Source: Altererythrobacter sp. B11 (lineage in GTDB: Bacteria; Pseudomonadota; Alphaproteobacteria; Sphingomonadales; Sphingomonadaceae). Taken from it: a DNA stretch of 64,000 bases. The notes under the pieces are model-generated. The model was given only the letters and a program-made list of their open reading frames with translations, made no database searches and was not told the origin of the DNA. The position numbers and the translations under genes are program-made. Numbering within the stretch: the stretch's first letter is position 1; each line of letters starts with the position of its first letter. The stretch covers positions 2,207,001 through 2,271,000 of the forward strand of contig NZ_AP018498.1 of NCBI RefSeq assembly GCF_003569745.1, written 5' to 3'. Of the stretch, positions 53,822 through 62,118 are shown in pieces.

Positions 53822-54748
53822 GTGAGCGAGGTTGAAGGCATCCTGCGCGAGAGGCTTGCACGCGATGGTGCGGTGCTTGCCGGCGTCGCCCCGGTGCTTC
53901 GCCACCTGCTGCGCGGCGACGCGGGCGAGTTGTTTGCCGACGAGGTGGTGGCCCGCGTCCGCGGCATGCTGGCGGACCTTGCCGAGCAATTGCTGCTTGC
54001 GCTCGCTGTGCATGCCGATGTTCCCGATCGCGATGCCTTCCTCGCGGCGCAGTCGGATCATTTGATCGACCGTATGGCTGCAGATGGCGGGCTGCTGGGG
54101 CATGTTCACGGGCTGGCTCTGGAGGGCCGGCTGACGGAGCAGCTGCAACAGCGCAGTGGTATCGACGGCGTGCTGACCCCGCTGGTGCAGGATCTCGCCG
54201 CATCTCCGGAGCCGGAAATTTCAGCGCGCGCGATGGCATTTCTCGCTTCGCAAGCTCGCTTCGTGCAGCAGCAAAGGCGCATGGACCTGCCCCTGGGGGA
54301 GTTGCCGGGGGATTATTTCCACCGGGCCCTGTGCGCGCTCGCTGCTCATGCCGAGGCGGCCGATTGCGGCGGCGCTGCCGAGCCCGCCTGCGCGGCCCTG
54401 CGCGAAACGTTCGAGGAGGCCCGTAGCCGACTAGGGCTCGCGGCCCGCATCCTCCTGGGGCTGGGAGAGGATATCGCGCCGGCGCTGCAGGTGGAGCAAG
54501 CCGGAGTTGCCCTTTTCACCACGGCGCTGGCGCTGGTGACCGAGCAGGAACGCACGATGGTGTTGCTGTCCTTCGGGCAGGCAGCGTCGGACCGGCTTGC
54601 CGTTGCGCTCCGGACCGCCGGGCTTGACCGCGACGGCCTCCATACGCAGCTTTTCTTCATCAAGCCGGATGCCGATGTCGTTCGCGGTCTCGATCTGATC
54701 GACGGCGACACCGCAAGCGCGCTACTGCGCGAAGAGAGCGGGGCCTGA
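53822..54748 (+). CDS. Unrecognised helical protein between membrane pseudoenzyme and kinase-like genes
   Basis: A 308-residue, all-alpha, Leu/Ala-rich protein with no signal peptide or membrane segment. Repeating helical blocks (VLRHLLRGDAGELFADEVVARVRGMLADLAEQLLLAL; ALFTTALALVTEQERTMVLLSF) suggest a HEAT- or DUF2336-like helical bundle, but no family signature is clear. It starts with GTG at 53822, 62 bases after the previous stop, and ends 3 bases before the kinase-like gene, so the two are cotranscribed. A partner role for the kinase is inferred from position. Confidence 0.75.
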   Translation: MSEVEGILRERLARDGAVLAGVAPVLRHLLRGDAGELFADEVVARVRGMLADLAEQLLLALAVHADVPDRDAFLAAQSDHLIDRMAADGGLLGHVHGLALEGRLTEQLQQRSGIDGVLTPLVQDLAASPEPEISARAMAFLASQARFVQQQRRMDLPLGELPGDYFHRALCALAAHAEAADCGGAAEPACAALRETFEEARSRLGLAARILLGLGEDIAPALQVEQAGVALFTTALALVTEQERTMVLLSFGQAASDRLAVALRTAGLDRDGLHTQLFFIKPDADVVRGLDLIDGDTASALLREESGA

Positions 54749-54751
54749 GCG

Positions 54752-56131
54752 ATGTCGGGAACGACGATCCACATCGCCCGCGCGCGCACGGATACGGGCG
54801 ACCGGCTGATCGAAGCAGAAGAACCGCTGGCCAGTCTTCAGCGGCGATTGGGTGGCGAGCTTCCCGGCGTGGTGGCCGCGCCCGCTCTGCTCGAGCTAAT
54901 TCGCAAGGCGCGCCTTTATGGACTGCGTTTTGCAAGACCGATCCGCGCGCAGGACGGGGCGGAGCGGATTACGGCCTGGGCGGAAGTGGTGCCCGATGCA
55001 GACGGCTGCGCCATCAGCATGTCCAACTGGCACGTCGCTCCCCTTTCGCCCGCCGAGCTGCAGAAGACGGCCGAACGCCGCTCGAGCATCCTCCGTCAGT
55101 CAGCGGAGCTCTCCGCAAGGTTGGGGCCGGAGCAGGAATTGCTCGCGGTGGAGAGCCGCTGTGTCGATTTGGCAGACTTGTCCAGCCGGATGGAGCTGGG
55201 GCGCGGCCGACGCTGGACCGAATTCGTCGGTCTCGCGGGCGCCGAAGGAGGCCAGAAGCAGAACCTTCATTGGCGCCTGTTGGACGGCGCACGGCTGACG
55301 ATCGACGGATCATCGCGCAGCTGGACCGCGCATCTCATTCCGCTAGGGGCTGCCGCACCCGGCCGAGATGGCTTCGAACTGCATCTGGTTGCGGATGAGC
55401 CCCCGCTTGCGGAGCACGTCCCGCCAATGGTCGGCGCGACGAGGCAGGCCATGACCGCTGCCCTTGGCCGGGAACTCGCCCCCGTGCTGCGGCAGCCGGT
55501 GGCCCGGATCATCGCCAATGCGGAGACGATCCGGACGCAGCTCGCCGGTCCGCTGGCGGAGGAATACAGCAATTACGCCGCAGACATCGCGACAGCCGGC
55601 GAGCATCTGCTGGCCTTGATCGACGACCTTGTCGACCTTGAAGTGGTGGAGGACGAAGATTTCAGTACCGCCCCCGACCATATTGACCTGGCCGATGTCG
55701 CGCGGCGGGCGGCGGGCATTCTCGGCATGCGGGCGCGGGAGCGCGGGATAGGCATAGATGCCCCCAAGCCTGACGAGAGTGCGCCGGCAGTGGCCGAGTT
55801 CCGCCGCGTGCTGCAGATCCTGCTCAATCTCGTGGGGAATGCCATCCGCTACACGCCGGAAGGTTCGCAGGTTTGGCTTCGCGTCGAGAGCGAAGGCGCA
55901 ATTGCCCGGCTTGTCGTGGCGGATCAGGGCGAAGGCCTCTCCGAGGACCAGCAGACGCGAATTTTCGAGAAGTTCGAGCGCCTAGGCCGGACAGGCGATG
56001 GCGGATCGGGTCTCGGGCTGTATATCTCGCGGCGCCTTGCCCGCGCGATGGGCGGTGAACTTCGGGTGGAAAGCGCGCCCGGGCAGGGCGCTCGTTTCAT
56101 ACTGGACCTGCCGGCCGATCCCGAGGGCTGA
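54752..56131 (+). CDS. Histidine kinase-like protein with proline at the phospho-acceptor site
   Basis: A 459-residue cytoplasmic protein. The N-terminal 220 residues lack membrane helices and have a mixed fold that could be a PAS-like sensor. Residues about 235-300 form a dimerisation domain: GPLAEEYSNYAADIATAGEHLLALIDDLVDLE matches HisKA well, but the H-box HELRTP is PVLRQP (Pro244, codon 55481-55483). The HATPase_c domain (about 345-455) is intact: N-box LLNLVGNAIRYTPEG, G1 VADQGEGLSE, F-box IFEKFERLG, G2 GGSGLGLYIS. It can probably bind ATP but not autophosphorylate on His. It ends the operon; the next gene is convergent. Confidence 0.85.
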   Translation: MSGTTIHIARARTDTGDRLIEAEEPLASLQRRLGGELPGVVAAPALLELIRKARLYGLRFARPIRAQDGAERITAWAEVVPDADGCAISMSNWHVAPLSPAELQKTAERRSSILRQSAELSARLGPEQELLAVESRCVDLADLSSRMELGRGRRWTEFVGLAGAEGGQKQNLHWRLLDGARLTIDGSSRSWTAHLIPLGAAAPGRDGFELHLVADEPPLAEHVPPMVGATRQAMTAALGRELAPVLRQPVARIIANAETIRTQLAGPLAEEYSNYAADIATAGEHLLALIDDLVDLEVVEDEDFSTAPDHIDLADVARRAAGILGMRARERGIGIDAPKPDESAPAVAEFRRVLQILLNLVGNAIRYTPEGSQVWLRVESEGAIARLVVADQGEGLSEDQQTRIFEKFERLGRTGDGGSGLGLYISRRLARAMGGELRVESAPGQGARFILDLPADPEG

Positions 56132-56134
56132 GCC

Positions 56135-56341
56135 TCAGCGGCGCGCGACGCGCCCGGCCAGCCAGATCAACACCAGGCCAATTGCAGCGGTGATCGCGCC
56201 GCGCACAGCCCAGCTGCGGTCGGCCAGCATGAAGCTTTCCTGAGGCCACATCACGATGCCGAGCCCCTGCAGAGTCCACAGGAGCCCGGCCGCGAATAGC
56301 AATATGCCCAGGACCCGGATGATCCATCCGAGCAAGCGCAT
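56135..56341 (-). CDS. Small two-helix membrane protein
   Basis: A 68-residue protein with two hydrophobic helices (about 4-26 and 46-64), beginning MRLLGWIIRVLGILLFAAGLL. No family recognised. It lies 3 bases downstream of the gltA stop on the same strand and is therefore likely part of the gltX-gltA transcript, converging on the kinase-like gene with 3 bases between stops. Confidence 0.6.
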   Translation of the reverse strand: MRLLGWIIRVLGILLFAAGLLWTLQGLGIVMWPQESFMLADRSWAVRGAITAAIGLVLIWLAGRVARR

Positions 56342-56344
56342 GGC

Positions 56345-57631
56345 TCAGCGCTTCTCCACCGGCACGTAATCGCGCTGCGTCGGCCCTGTGTAGAGCTGGC
56401 GTGGGCGACCGATCACCTGGCCGGGATCGGAGATCATCTCGTTCCACTGCGCCACCCAGCCGACCGTGCGGGCAAGGGCGAAGAGGGCAGTGAACATAGT
56501 GGTCGGGAAGCCGATGGCGGAGAGGATGACGCCCGAGTAGAAGTCCACGTTGGGGAACAGCTTCTTCTCGACGAAATAGTCGTCCTTCAGCGCCAGTTCC
56601 TCGAGCCGCAGGGCGGTTTCGAACACCGGATCGGTCACGTTGAGCGCGTCGAACACCTCGCGCACGGTCTTCTGCATCACCGTGGCGCGCGGATCGTAGT
56701 TCTTGTACACGCGGTGGCCGAAGCCCATCAGGCGGAAGGGATCGTTCTTGTCCTTCGCCCGCTCGATGTAATGGGGAATGCGGTCGGGCGTGCCGATCTC
56801 GCGCAGCATGTTCAGCGCCGCTTCGTTGGCACCGCCATGCGCGGGGCCCCACAGGCAGGCAATGCCTGCCGCGATGCAGGCGAAGGGGTTCGCGCCGGAG
56901 GAACCGGCAAGTCGGACCGTAGAAGTCGAGGCGTTCTGCTCGTGATCGGCATGGAGGATGAAGATCCGGTCCATCGCCTTTTCCACCGCCGGAAGCACCT
57001 CATATTCCTCGGCCGGGACGCCGAAGGTCATGCGCAGGAAATTGCCGGTGTAGCTCAGCGAATTGGTCGGCTGCATGAAAGGCTGGCCGATCGAATATTT
57101 GAACGCCATGGCCGCGATCGTCGGCATCTTGGCGATCAGCCGGTGGCTGCTGATCCGGCGATGCTCCGGATCGGAAATATCCGTGCTGTCGTGATAGAAG
57201 GCCGAAAGCGCACCCACCACGCCGCACATGATCGCCATGGGATGCGCATCGCGGCGGAAGCCCTGGTAGAACTGCCGCAGCTGGTCGTGCAGCATGGTGT
57301 GGCGGGTGATCGTGTAGGTGAAAGTGTCCAGGTCATCCTGGCTCGGCAGTTCGCCGTTCAGCAGCAGATAGGCCACTTCCATGAAGCTGGAATGTTCGGC
57401 CAGCTGCCCGATCGGATAGCCGCGGTGAAGAAGGACACCTTCCTCGCCGTCGATATAGGTCAGCGCGCTCTCGCAGGACGCGGTGGACTTGTAGCCCGGG
57501 TCGAAGGTGAACATCCCGGTGGTGCCATAGAGCTTGCGGATATCGACCACATTGGGCCCGCAAGTGCCTTCCATGATCGGGAAGTCGAAATCCTGCCCCC
57601 CGGCCGACAGTTGTGCCTGCTTGTCCGACAA
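56345..57631 (-). CDS. gltA: Citrate synthase
   Basis: A 428-residue type II (hexameric, Gram-negative) citrate synthase that condenses oxaloacetate and acetyl-CoA. The catalytic His residues are in [12 protein letters not shown] and [10 protein letters not shown], and the catalytic Asp is in FPNVDFYSG. Residues 1-45 make the N-terminal beta-domain typical of NADH-regulated enzymes. The start is TTG at 57631: it has a perfect AAGGAG 7 bases upstream and MSDKQAQL follows, with no ATG nearby. The gene follows gltX by 26 bases on the same strand. Confidence 0.97.
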   Translation of the reverse strand: MSDKQAQLSAGGQDFDFPIMEGTCGPNVVDIRKLYGTTGMFTFDPGYKSTASCESALTYIDGEEGVLLHRGYPIGQLAEHSSFMEVAYLLLNGELPSQDDLDTFTYTITRHTMLHDQLRQFYQGFRRDAHPMAIMCGVVGALSAFYHDSTDISDPEHRRISSHRLIAKMPTIAAMAFKYSIGQPFMQPTNSLSYTGNFLRMTFGVPAEEYEVLPAVEKAMDRIFILHADHEQNASTSTVRLAGSSGANPFACIAAGIACLWGPAHGGANEAALNMLREIGTPDRIPHYIERAKDKNDPFRLMGFGHRVYKNYDPRATVMQKTVREVFDALNVTDPVFETALRLEELALKDDYFVEKKLFPNVDFYSGVILSAIGFPTTMFTALFALARTVGWVAQWNEMISDPGQVIGRPRQLYTGPTQRDYVPVEKR

Positions 57632-57638
57632 AATACGT

Positions 57639-57644
57639 CTCCTT
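57639..57644 (-). promoter_or_regulatory. Ribosome-binding site of gltA
   Basis: AAGGAG on the minus strand, 7 bases before the TTG start of gltA. It is a full match to the anti-Shine-Dalgarno sequence and decides in favour of the TTG as start. Confidence 0.85.
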
Positions 57645-57657
57645 GCGATCGATAATG

Positions 57658-59097
57658 TTAACCCGGCGCGCTGGCTTGCGCGTCGATCCGCGCCAGGCTC
57701 TCCTCTCGGCCAAGGAGGGCCAGCACATCGAAAATTCCCGGGGATGTGGTTTGCCCCGTCAGTGCCGCGCGAAGCGGCTGCGCGAGTTTCCCGAGGCCGA
57801 GCCCAAGCTCCTCTGCATAGGCTTTCAGATTGGCCTCCAGAGCCTCGATTGTCCAGTCCTGTTCGGCCTGCAAACGCGCGGAAATCTGCGACAGGAGCTG
57901 CCGTGCATCCTCCGTCAGCAGGCTCTCGGCCTTCTCGCTCATCGGCAGGGGCAGCTGCTGGAACAGGAACGCCGCGCCCTCGGCCAGTTCGTTCAGATCG
58001 CGCGCGCGGGTCTTGAGCACGGGCATGGCCCTTTCCAGCACCGCCGCGTCAGCCTGCGCGCCGATCCGCGGCGCCACCAGCGCCGCCAGCCGCGCGTCGT
58101 CCGCCCGGCGGATGTAATCGCCGTTCATGCTCTGCAGCTTCTTGAGATCGAAGCGCGAAGGGCTCCTGCCGACGCCTTCCAGCGTGAAGGCGGCGATTGC
58201 CTCCTCCCGGCTGAATTCCTCCTGGTCGCCGTGGCCCCAGCCGAGACGAAGCAAATAGTTGAACAGCGCTTCGGGAAGGATCCCGAGTTCGTCACGATAG
58301 GCATCGACGCCCATCGCCCCGTGCCGCTTGGATAGCTTGGCGCCGTCATTCCCGTGAATCAGCGGAATATGAGCGTAGATCGGGTCTTGCCAGCCGCCTT
58401 CGATCGCATCCATGGCGCGGATGATCGGCAGCTGGCGGAAGGCGTTGTTGAGGTGATCGTCGCCCCGGATGATATGCGTTACGCCCATGTCGTGATCGTC
58501 GACCACCACGGCGAGCATATAGGTGGGCGTGCCATCGGCGCGCAGAAGAATGTAATCGTCGATCTCGGCGTTCTTCACCGTCACGCGGCCCTGCACCGCA
58601 TCCTCGATCACCGTCTCCCCTTCGTCCGGCGTCTTGAGCCGGACGACGAAAGGCGCGCCCAGCGGAGCATCGGCGGGATCACGATCGCGCCAGCGCCCGT
58701 CATAGCGCAGCGGCTGCCTGGCGGCGCGCTGCGCGGCGCGCATCTCCTCCAGCTCCTCGGGCGTGGCGTAGCATTTATAGGCATGGCCGGCGGCCAGCAG
58801 CTTTTCCGCCACTTCGACGTGCCGGGAGCCACGCTCCGATTGGTAGACCGTATCCCCGTCCCAATCGAAGCCCAGCCAGCCGAGTCCATCAAGAATGGCG
58901 TCGATCGCCTCCGTGGTGGACCGCTTCTGGTCGGTATCCTCGATTCGCAACAGCGCCTTGCCGCCGTGGTGGCGGGCGAACAGCCAGTTGAACAGCGCCG
59001 TGCGGGCGCCGCCGATATGCAGAAAGCCTGTCGGGGAGGGCGCAAAGCGGGTCACGACAGGCCGATCCGATGCCGCCGTCACGCTATCGCTTGCCAT
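57658..59097 (-). CDS. gltX: Glutamate--tRNA ligase
   Basis: A 479-residue class I aminoacyl-tRNA synthetase charging tRNA-Glu. The HIGH motif is HIGG at 27-30 ([17 protein letters not shown]), and the KMSKS loop is KLSKR ([10 protein letters not shown]). The C-terminal anticodon-binding helical domain ends near the stop. Length and motifs fit the bacterial discriminating type. I chose ATG 59097 because it follows AGGAAG; a TTG at 59118 in frame would add seven residues and overlap the comEC upstream region. The start is only 29 bases from the divergent comEC start. Confidence 0.97.
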   Translation of the reverse strand: MASDSVTAASDRPVVTRFAPSPTGFLHIGGARTALFNWLFARHHGGKALLRIEDTDQKRSTTEAIDAILDGLGWLGFDWDGDTVYQSERGSRHVEVAEKLLAAGHAYKCYATPEELEEMRAAQRAARQPLRYDGRWRDRDPADAPLGAPFVVRLKTPDEGETVIEDAVQGRVTVKNAEIDDYILLRADGTPTYMLAVVVDDHDMGVTHIIRGDDHLNNAFRQLPIIRAMDAIEGGWQDPIYAHIPLIHGNDGAKLSKRHGAMGVDAYRDELGILPEALFNYLLRLGWGHGDQEEFSREEAIAAFTLEGVGRSPSRFDLKKLQSMNGDYIRRADDARLAALVAPRIGAQADAAVLERAMPVLKTRARDLNELAEGAAFLFQQLPLPMSEKAESLLTEDARQLLSQISARLQAEQDWTIEALEANLKAYAEELGLGLGKLAQPLRAALTGQTTSPGIFDVLALLGREESLARIDAQASAPG

Positions 59098-59126
59098 CTG
59101 CACTCGCTTCCTATCCAATAACCATC

Positions 59127-61316
59127 ATGGCTACGCGCCATTCGCCACTCGTTCCGTTGGGGGAGGACACGGGGGATGCTGCGTTGCAGCAGCCGCCTTG
59201 GCGAATGCGCGGCCTCTTGTCCAGCTTTGCAAATGGCGCCGAAGGGTTCCTGGCCGGTGCTGCGCTTGATCGCGGGCCATGGCTCGCGGTGGCGCTGGCA
59301 GCGGGAATCGCGGCCTGGTTCGCGCTCCCTACGCAAGCGAGCTGGGTGGCTGCCCTGGCCGGTGGCCTGCTCCTGGCGCTTGGCGCGGGCGCAATGTGGC
59401 GTGGGCGCCACGAGCGATCCCACCTGCTGACCGCTTTCGCCGTCGTGGGCTTGCTTTTCGCCTTTGGCGTCACGCTCGCCTGGACCCGGTCCGAAGTGGC
59501 CGGGACCGAACCCATCGCGCGGCCGATGTCGGCCGTGGTGGAAGGACGCGTGCTTCAGCGGGAGGAGCAGCCGGCCGAGGAGCGTGTTCGTCTCGTCCTC
59601 GCTATCCGGGAGCCGGGCGCCGGTCGGGCGATCAAGGTACGGATCAACATTCCGTTGGCACAGGACGACCCGCGGTTCACCGAAGGGGCGCTGCTGCGGC
59701 TGCGGGCACGGCTGATGCCGCCAGCCGCCCCCATGCTGCCCGGCGGCTATGATTTCGCGCGCACGGCTTGGTTCGCGGGGCTTGCCGCAACCGGCTCCGT
59801 GCAGGGGCCCGTCGTCGTGCTGGAAGAGGGGCCGGGCGGTGCTGTGCTGCCGGATCTGCAGCGGCGCCTGTCTGCCCATGTGCGGGAGAGGCTGGGGGGC
59901 TCCCCCGGCGCAATCGCGGCGGCCTTCGCCAGTGGAGATCGCGGCGCTATTGCCGAGAGCGATGAGGCGGCGATGCGCGATGCTGGCCTGACGCACCTGC
60001 TTTCGATCAGCGGTCTCCATGTCAGCGCGGTGATCGCCGCCGCCTATATCCTCGCCCTGAAGCTGTTGGCCCTGTGGCCCTGGCTGGCGCTGCGCGTGCG
60101 CCTGCCGCTGCTTTCGGCCGCTGTCGCCGCGATGGCGGGGATTGGCTACACCCTGCTGACGGGGGCGCAGGTGCCCACGGTGCGCAGCTGCGTGGGCGCG
60201 CTGCTGGTGCTGGGGGCGCTTGCATTGGGGCGTGAGCCGCTGAGCCTGCGCATGGTGGCCATCGCCGCGGTGGTCGTCCTGCTCCTGTGGCCGGAGGCGC
60301 TGGTTAGCCCCAGCTTCCAGATGAGCTTCGCGGCGGTAATTGCGATCGTGGCGTTGCATGAGGCTAGGCCGATCCGCGCCTTTCTCGCTCCCCGTGAAGA
60401 GGGATGGCTGTCGCGGGCCGGGCGGCGCGTGGCGATGCTGCTGCTCACCGGCCTGGTGATCGAGCTGGCCCTGATGCCGATCGTGCTGTTCCATTTCCAT
60501 CGCGCCGGGCTGTACGGCGCCTTTGCGAATGTAGTAGCCATTCCGCTCGTGACCTTTCTGTCCATGCCGCTGATTGCATTGGCGCTGGTGCTGGACCTCG
60601 CCGGGCTGGGCGCGCCGTTCTGGTGGATGGCCGGCAAGTCGCTCGATCTCCTGCTCTTCATCGCCTATCTCACCGCCGGGCAGGCGGGGGCCGTCAAGCT
60701 GATGCCGCAGATGGGCGGCCCGACCTTCGCCCTGTTCCTTGCGGGTGGGCTGTGGCTGGCGCTGTGGCGCGGACGGATGCGGCTGCTCGGTCTCGTTCCC
60801 ACGGCGCTGGCGACCCTGCTGCTGCTGGCAACCCCGCGGCCGGACCTGCTGATCTCCGGCGACGGGCGTCATGTCGGAATCGTGGGCGAGGATGAGCGGC
60901 TGATCATGCTGCGCGACAGCCGCAGCGACTATGCGAAGGACAATCTCCTGCAGATGGCTGCCCTTGAAGGGGAGCCGGTGGCGATGGCGGACTGGCCGGG
61001 AGCGAGGTGCTCGCGTGACTTCTGCGTCGTCTCCCTGCGGCGGGGTGGGCGGGACTGGCACATCCTGATGAGCCGTAGCCGGGAGATCATCGCTGAGCGG
61101 GCACTGGCAGCGGCCTGCGAGCGGGCCGACATCGTCATCGCCGATCGCTGGCTGCCGGCCAGTTGTCGGCCGCGCTGGCTGCGGGCCGACCGGCGCATGC
61201 TGAGCGAAACCGGCGGCCTCGCAATCGTGCTTGCCAGCCGGCACATCGACACGGTGGCGGAGGGGCAGGGCGACCACGGTTGGTGGCGCGCCGGCGTGCA
61301 GCGGAGCCGCCGCTGA
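59127..61316 (+). CDS. comEC: ComEC/Rec2 family DNA-uptake channel protein
   Basis: A 729-residue membrane protein. N-terminal helices and a DUF4131 region (about 40-200), then the competence domain (about 230-520) with THLLSISGLHVSAVIAAAY (about 292-310) and further helices, then a C-terminal cytoplasmic or periplasmic domain (about 580-729). The C-terminal domain occupies the place of the metallo-beta-lactamase-like nuclease of Bacillus ComEC but has no HxHxDH metal motif (reading LISGDGRHVGIVGEDERL), as in many alphaproteobacterial versions. It would pass single-stranded DNA across the inner membrane. No other com genes are nearby. ATG 59127 gives the first helix with a short cytoplasmic lead. 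Confidence 0.9.
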   Translation: MATRHSPLVPLGEDTGDAALQQPPWRMRGLLSSFANGAEGFLAGAALDRGPWLAVALAAGIAAWFALPTQASWVAALAGGLLLALGAGAMWRGRHERSHLLTAFAVVGLLFAFGVTLAWTRSEVAGTEPIARPMSAVVEGRVLQREEQPAEERVRLVLAIREPGAGRAIKVRINIPLAQDDPRFTEGALLRLRARLMPPAAPMLPGGYDFARTAWFAGLAATGSVQGPVVVLEEGPGGAVLPDLQRRLSAHVRERLGGSPGAIAAAFASGDRGAIAESDEAAMRDAGLTHLLSISGLHVSAVIAAAYILALKLLALWPWLALRVRLPLLSAAVAAMAGIGYTLLTGAQVPTVRSCVGALLVLGALALGREPLSLRMVAIAAVVVLLLWPEALVSPSFQMSFAAVIAIVALHEARPIRAFLAPREEGWLSRAGRRVAMLLLTGLVIELALMPIVLFHFHRAGLYGAFANVVAIPLVTFLSMPLIALALVLDLAGLGAPFWWMAGKSLDLLLFIAYLTAGQAGAVKLMPQMGGPTFALFLAGGLWLALWRGRMRLLGLVPTALATLLLLATPRPDLLISGDGRHVGIVGEDERLIMLRDSRSDYAKDNLLQMAALEGEPVAMADWPGARCSRDFCVVSLRRGGRDWHILMSRSREIIAERALAAACERADIVIADRWLPASCRPRWLRADRRMLSETGGLAIVLASRHIDTVAEGQGDHGWWRAGVQRSRR

Positions 61317-61333
61317 CCCGCCCTCACCAAAGT

Positions 61334-61347
61334 GGGGCCTCAGCCCC
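61334..61347 (-). terminator. Hairpin between comEC and lexA ends
   Basis: GGGGC (61334-61338), loop CTCA, GCCCC (61343-61347): a perfect 5-bp GC stem directly after the lexA stop and 17 bases beyond the comEC stop. The minus strand follows it with ACTTTGG, a weak T-rich stretch. It may serve the convergent pair as a bidirectional terminator. Confidence 0.4.
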
Positions 61348-62049
61348 TCAGTGGTAGCGGCGCAGCAGGCCCGCGAGCTTGCCCTGAACCTTCACCTCAT
61401 CAGGGCGGAAGAATTGCGGATCGTAGGAGGCGTTGGCGGGATCGAGCCGGATCATGCCGTTTTCCCGCCGCAGATATTTGAGCGTAGCCTCTTCATCGCG
61501 CACCAGCGCGACCACGATTTCGCCGTCCCGCGCCGTATCGGTGCGGCGGACGAGCGCATAATCGCCGTCAAAAATACCCGCTTCCACCATGGAGTCGCCG
61601 GATACCTCTAGCGCGTAATGCTCCCCCGCGCCCAGCAGGGCGGCGGGAACCGGCAGCACGCGGCTGTCCTCCAGCGCTTCGATGGGTACGCCCGCGGCAA
61701 TGCGCCCGTGGAGGGGGATTTCGATCACGTCATTGGCCGGGGAAGGGGCCGCGCGCGGTGCCGTGGCCACCTTGCCGACCACAGAGGCGGACGAGCCCGT
61801 ATCATTGGCGGCCTGCCGCAGCGATGCCGTCCGGTCTTCAGGCTGGCGCAGCACTTCCAGCGCGCGGGCGCGATTGGGCAGGCGGCGGATGAAGCCGCGT
61901 TCCTCGAGAGCGGAAATCAGGCGATGGACCCCCGATTTGCTCTTCAGGTCGAGCGCCTCCTTCATTTCCTCGAAAGACGGGGAAATGCCTGATTCCTCCA
62001 GCCGCCGCTGGATGAAAAGCAGGAGCTCGTGCTGTTTGGCGGTCAACAT
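61348..62049 (-). CDS. lexA: LexA repressor (SOS response)
   Basis: A 233-residue LexA. The winged-helix DNA-binding domain is at 1-65 ([20 protein letters not shown], then [18 protein letters not shown]). A longer than usual linker (about 70-108) leads to the latent protease domain: cleavage site Ala119-Gly120 in GRIAAGVP, nucleophile Ser153 in SGDSMVEAG, and general base Lys191 in EEATLKYL. RecA-stimulated self-cleavage would derepress SOS genes. ATG 62049 has GAGGAG upstream, and a LexA box lies 30 bases further upstream, so it regulates itself. Confidence 0.97.
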   Translation of the reverse strand: MLTAKQHELLLFIQRRLEESGISPSFEEMKEALDLKSKSGVHRLISALEERGFIRRLPNRARALEVLRQPEDRTASLRQAANDTGSSASVVGKVATAPRAAPSPANDVIEIPLHGRIAAGVPIEALEDSRVLPVPAALLGAGEHYALEVSGDSMVEAGIFDGDYALVRRTDTARDGEIVVALVRDEEATLKYLRRENGMIRLDPANASYDPQFFRPDEVKVQGKLAGLLRRYH

Positions 62050-62079
62050 GAAGCCACTCCTCGAGATGTTCCAATTCGG

Positions 62080-62094
62080 GAACGAACATGGAAC
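62080..62094 (-). promoter_or_regulatory. LexA box (GTTC-N7-GTTC) upstream of lexA
   Basis: On the minus strand GTTC-CATGTTC-GTTC is an exact match to the alphaproteobacterial SOS box (direct repeat GTTC with 7-base spacer), 30 bases before the lexA start in the 69-base gap after moeA. A further GTTC (62084-62087) inside the spacer and an inverted GAAC nearby (62068-62071) enrich the site. It implies lexA autoregulation and its own promoter separate from moaC-moeA. Confidence 0.85.
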
Positions 62095-62118
62095 AATTAG
62101 GCAACCCGCGCTTGCCCG

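Noticed and set aside
59079-61277. 732-codon minus-strand open frame opposite comEC
   Set aside because: Antisense shadow of the comEC coding sequence; no motif and no start signal.
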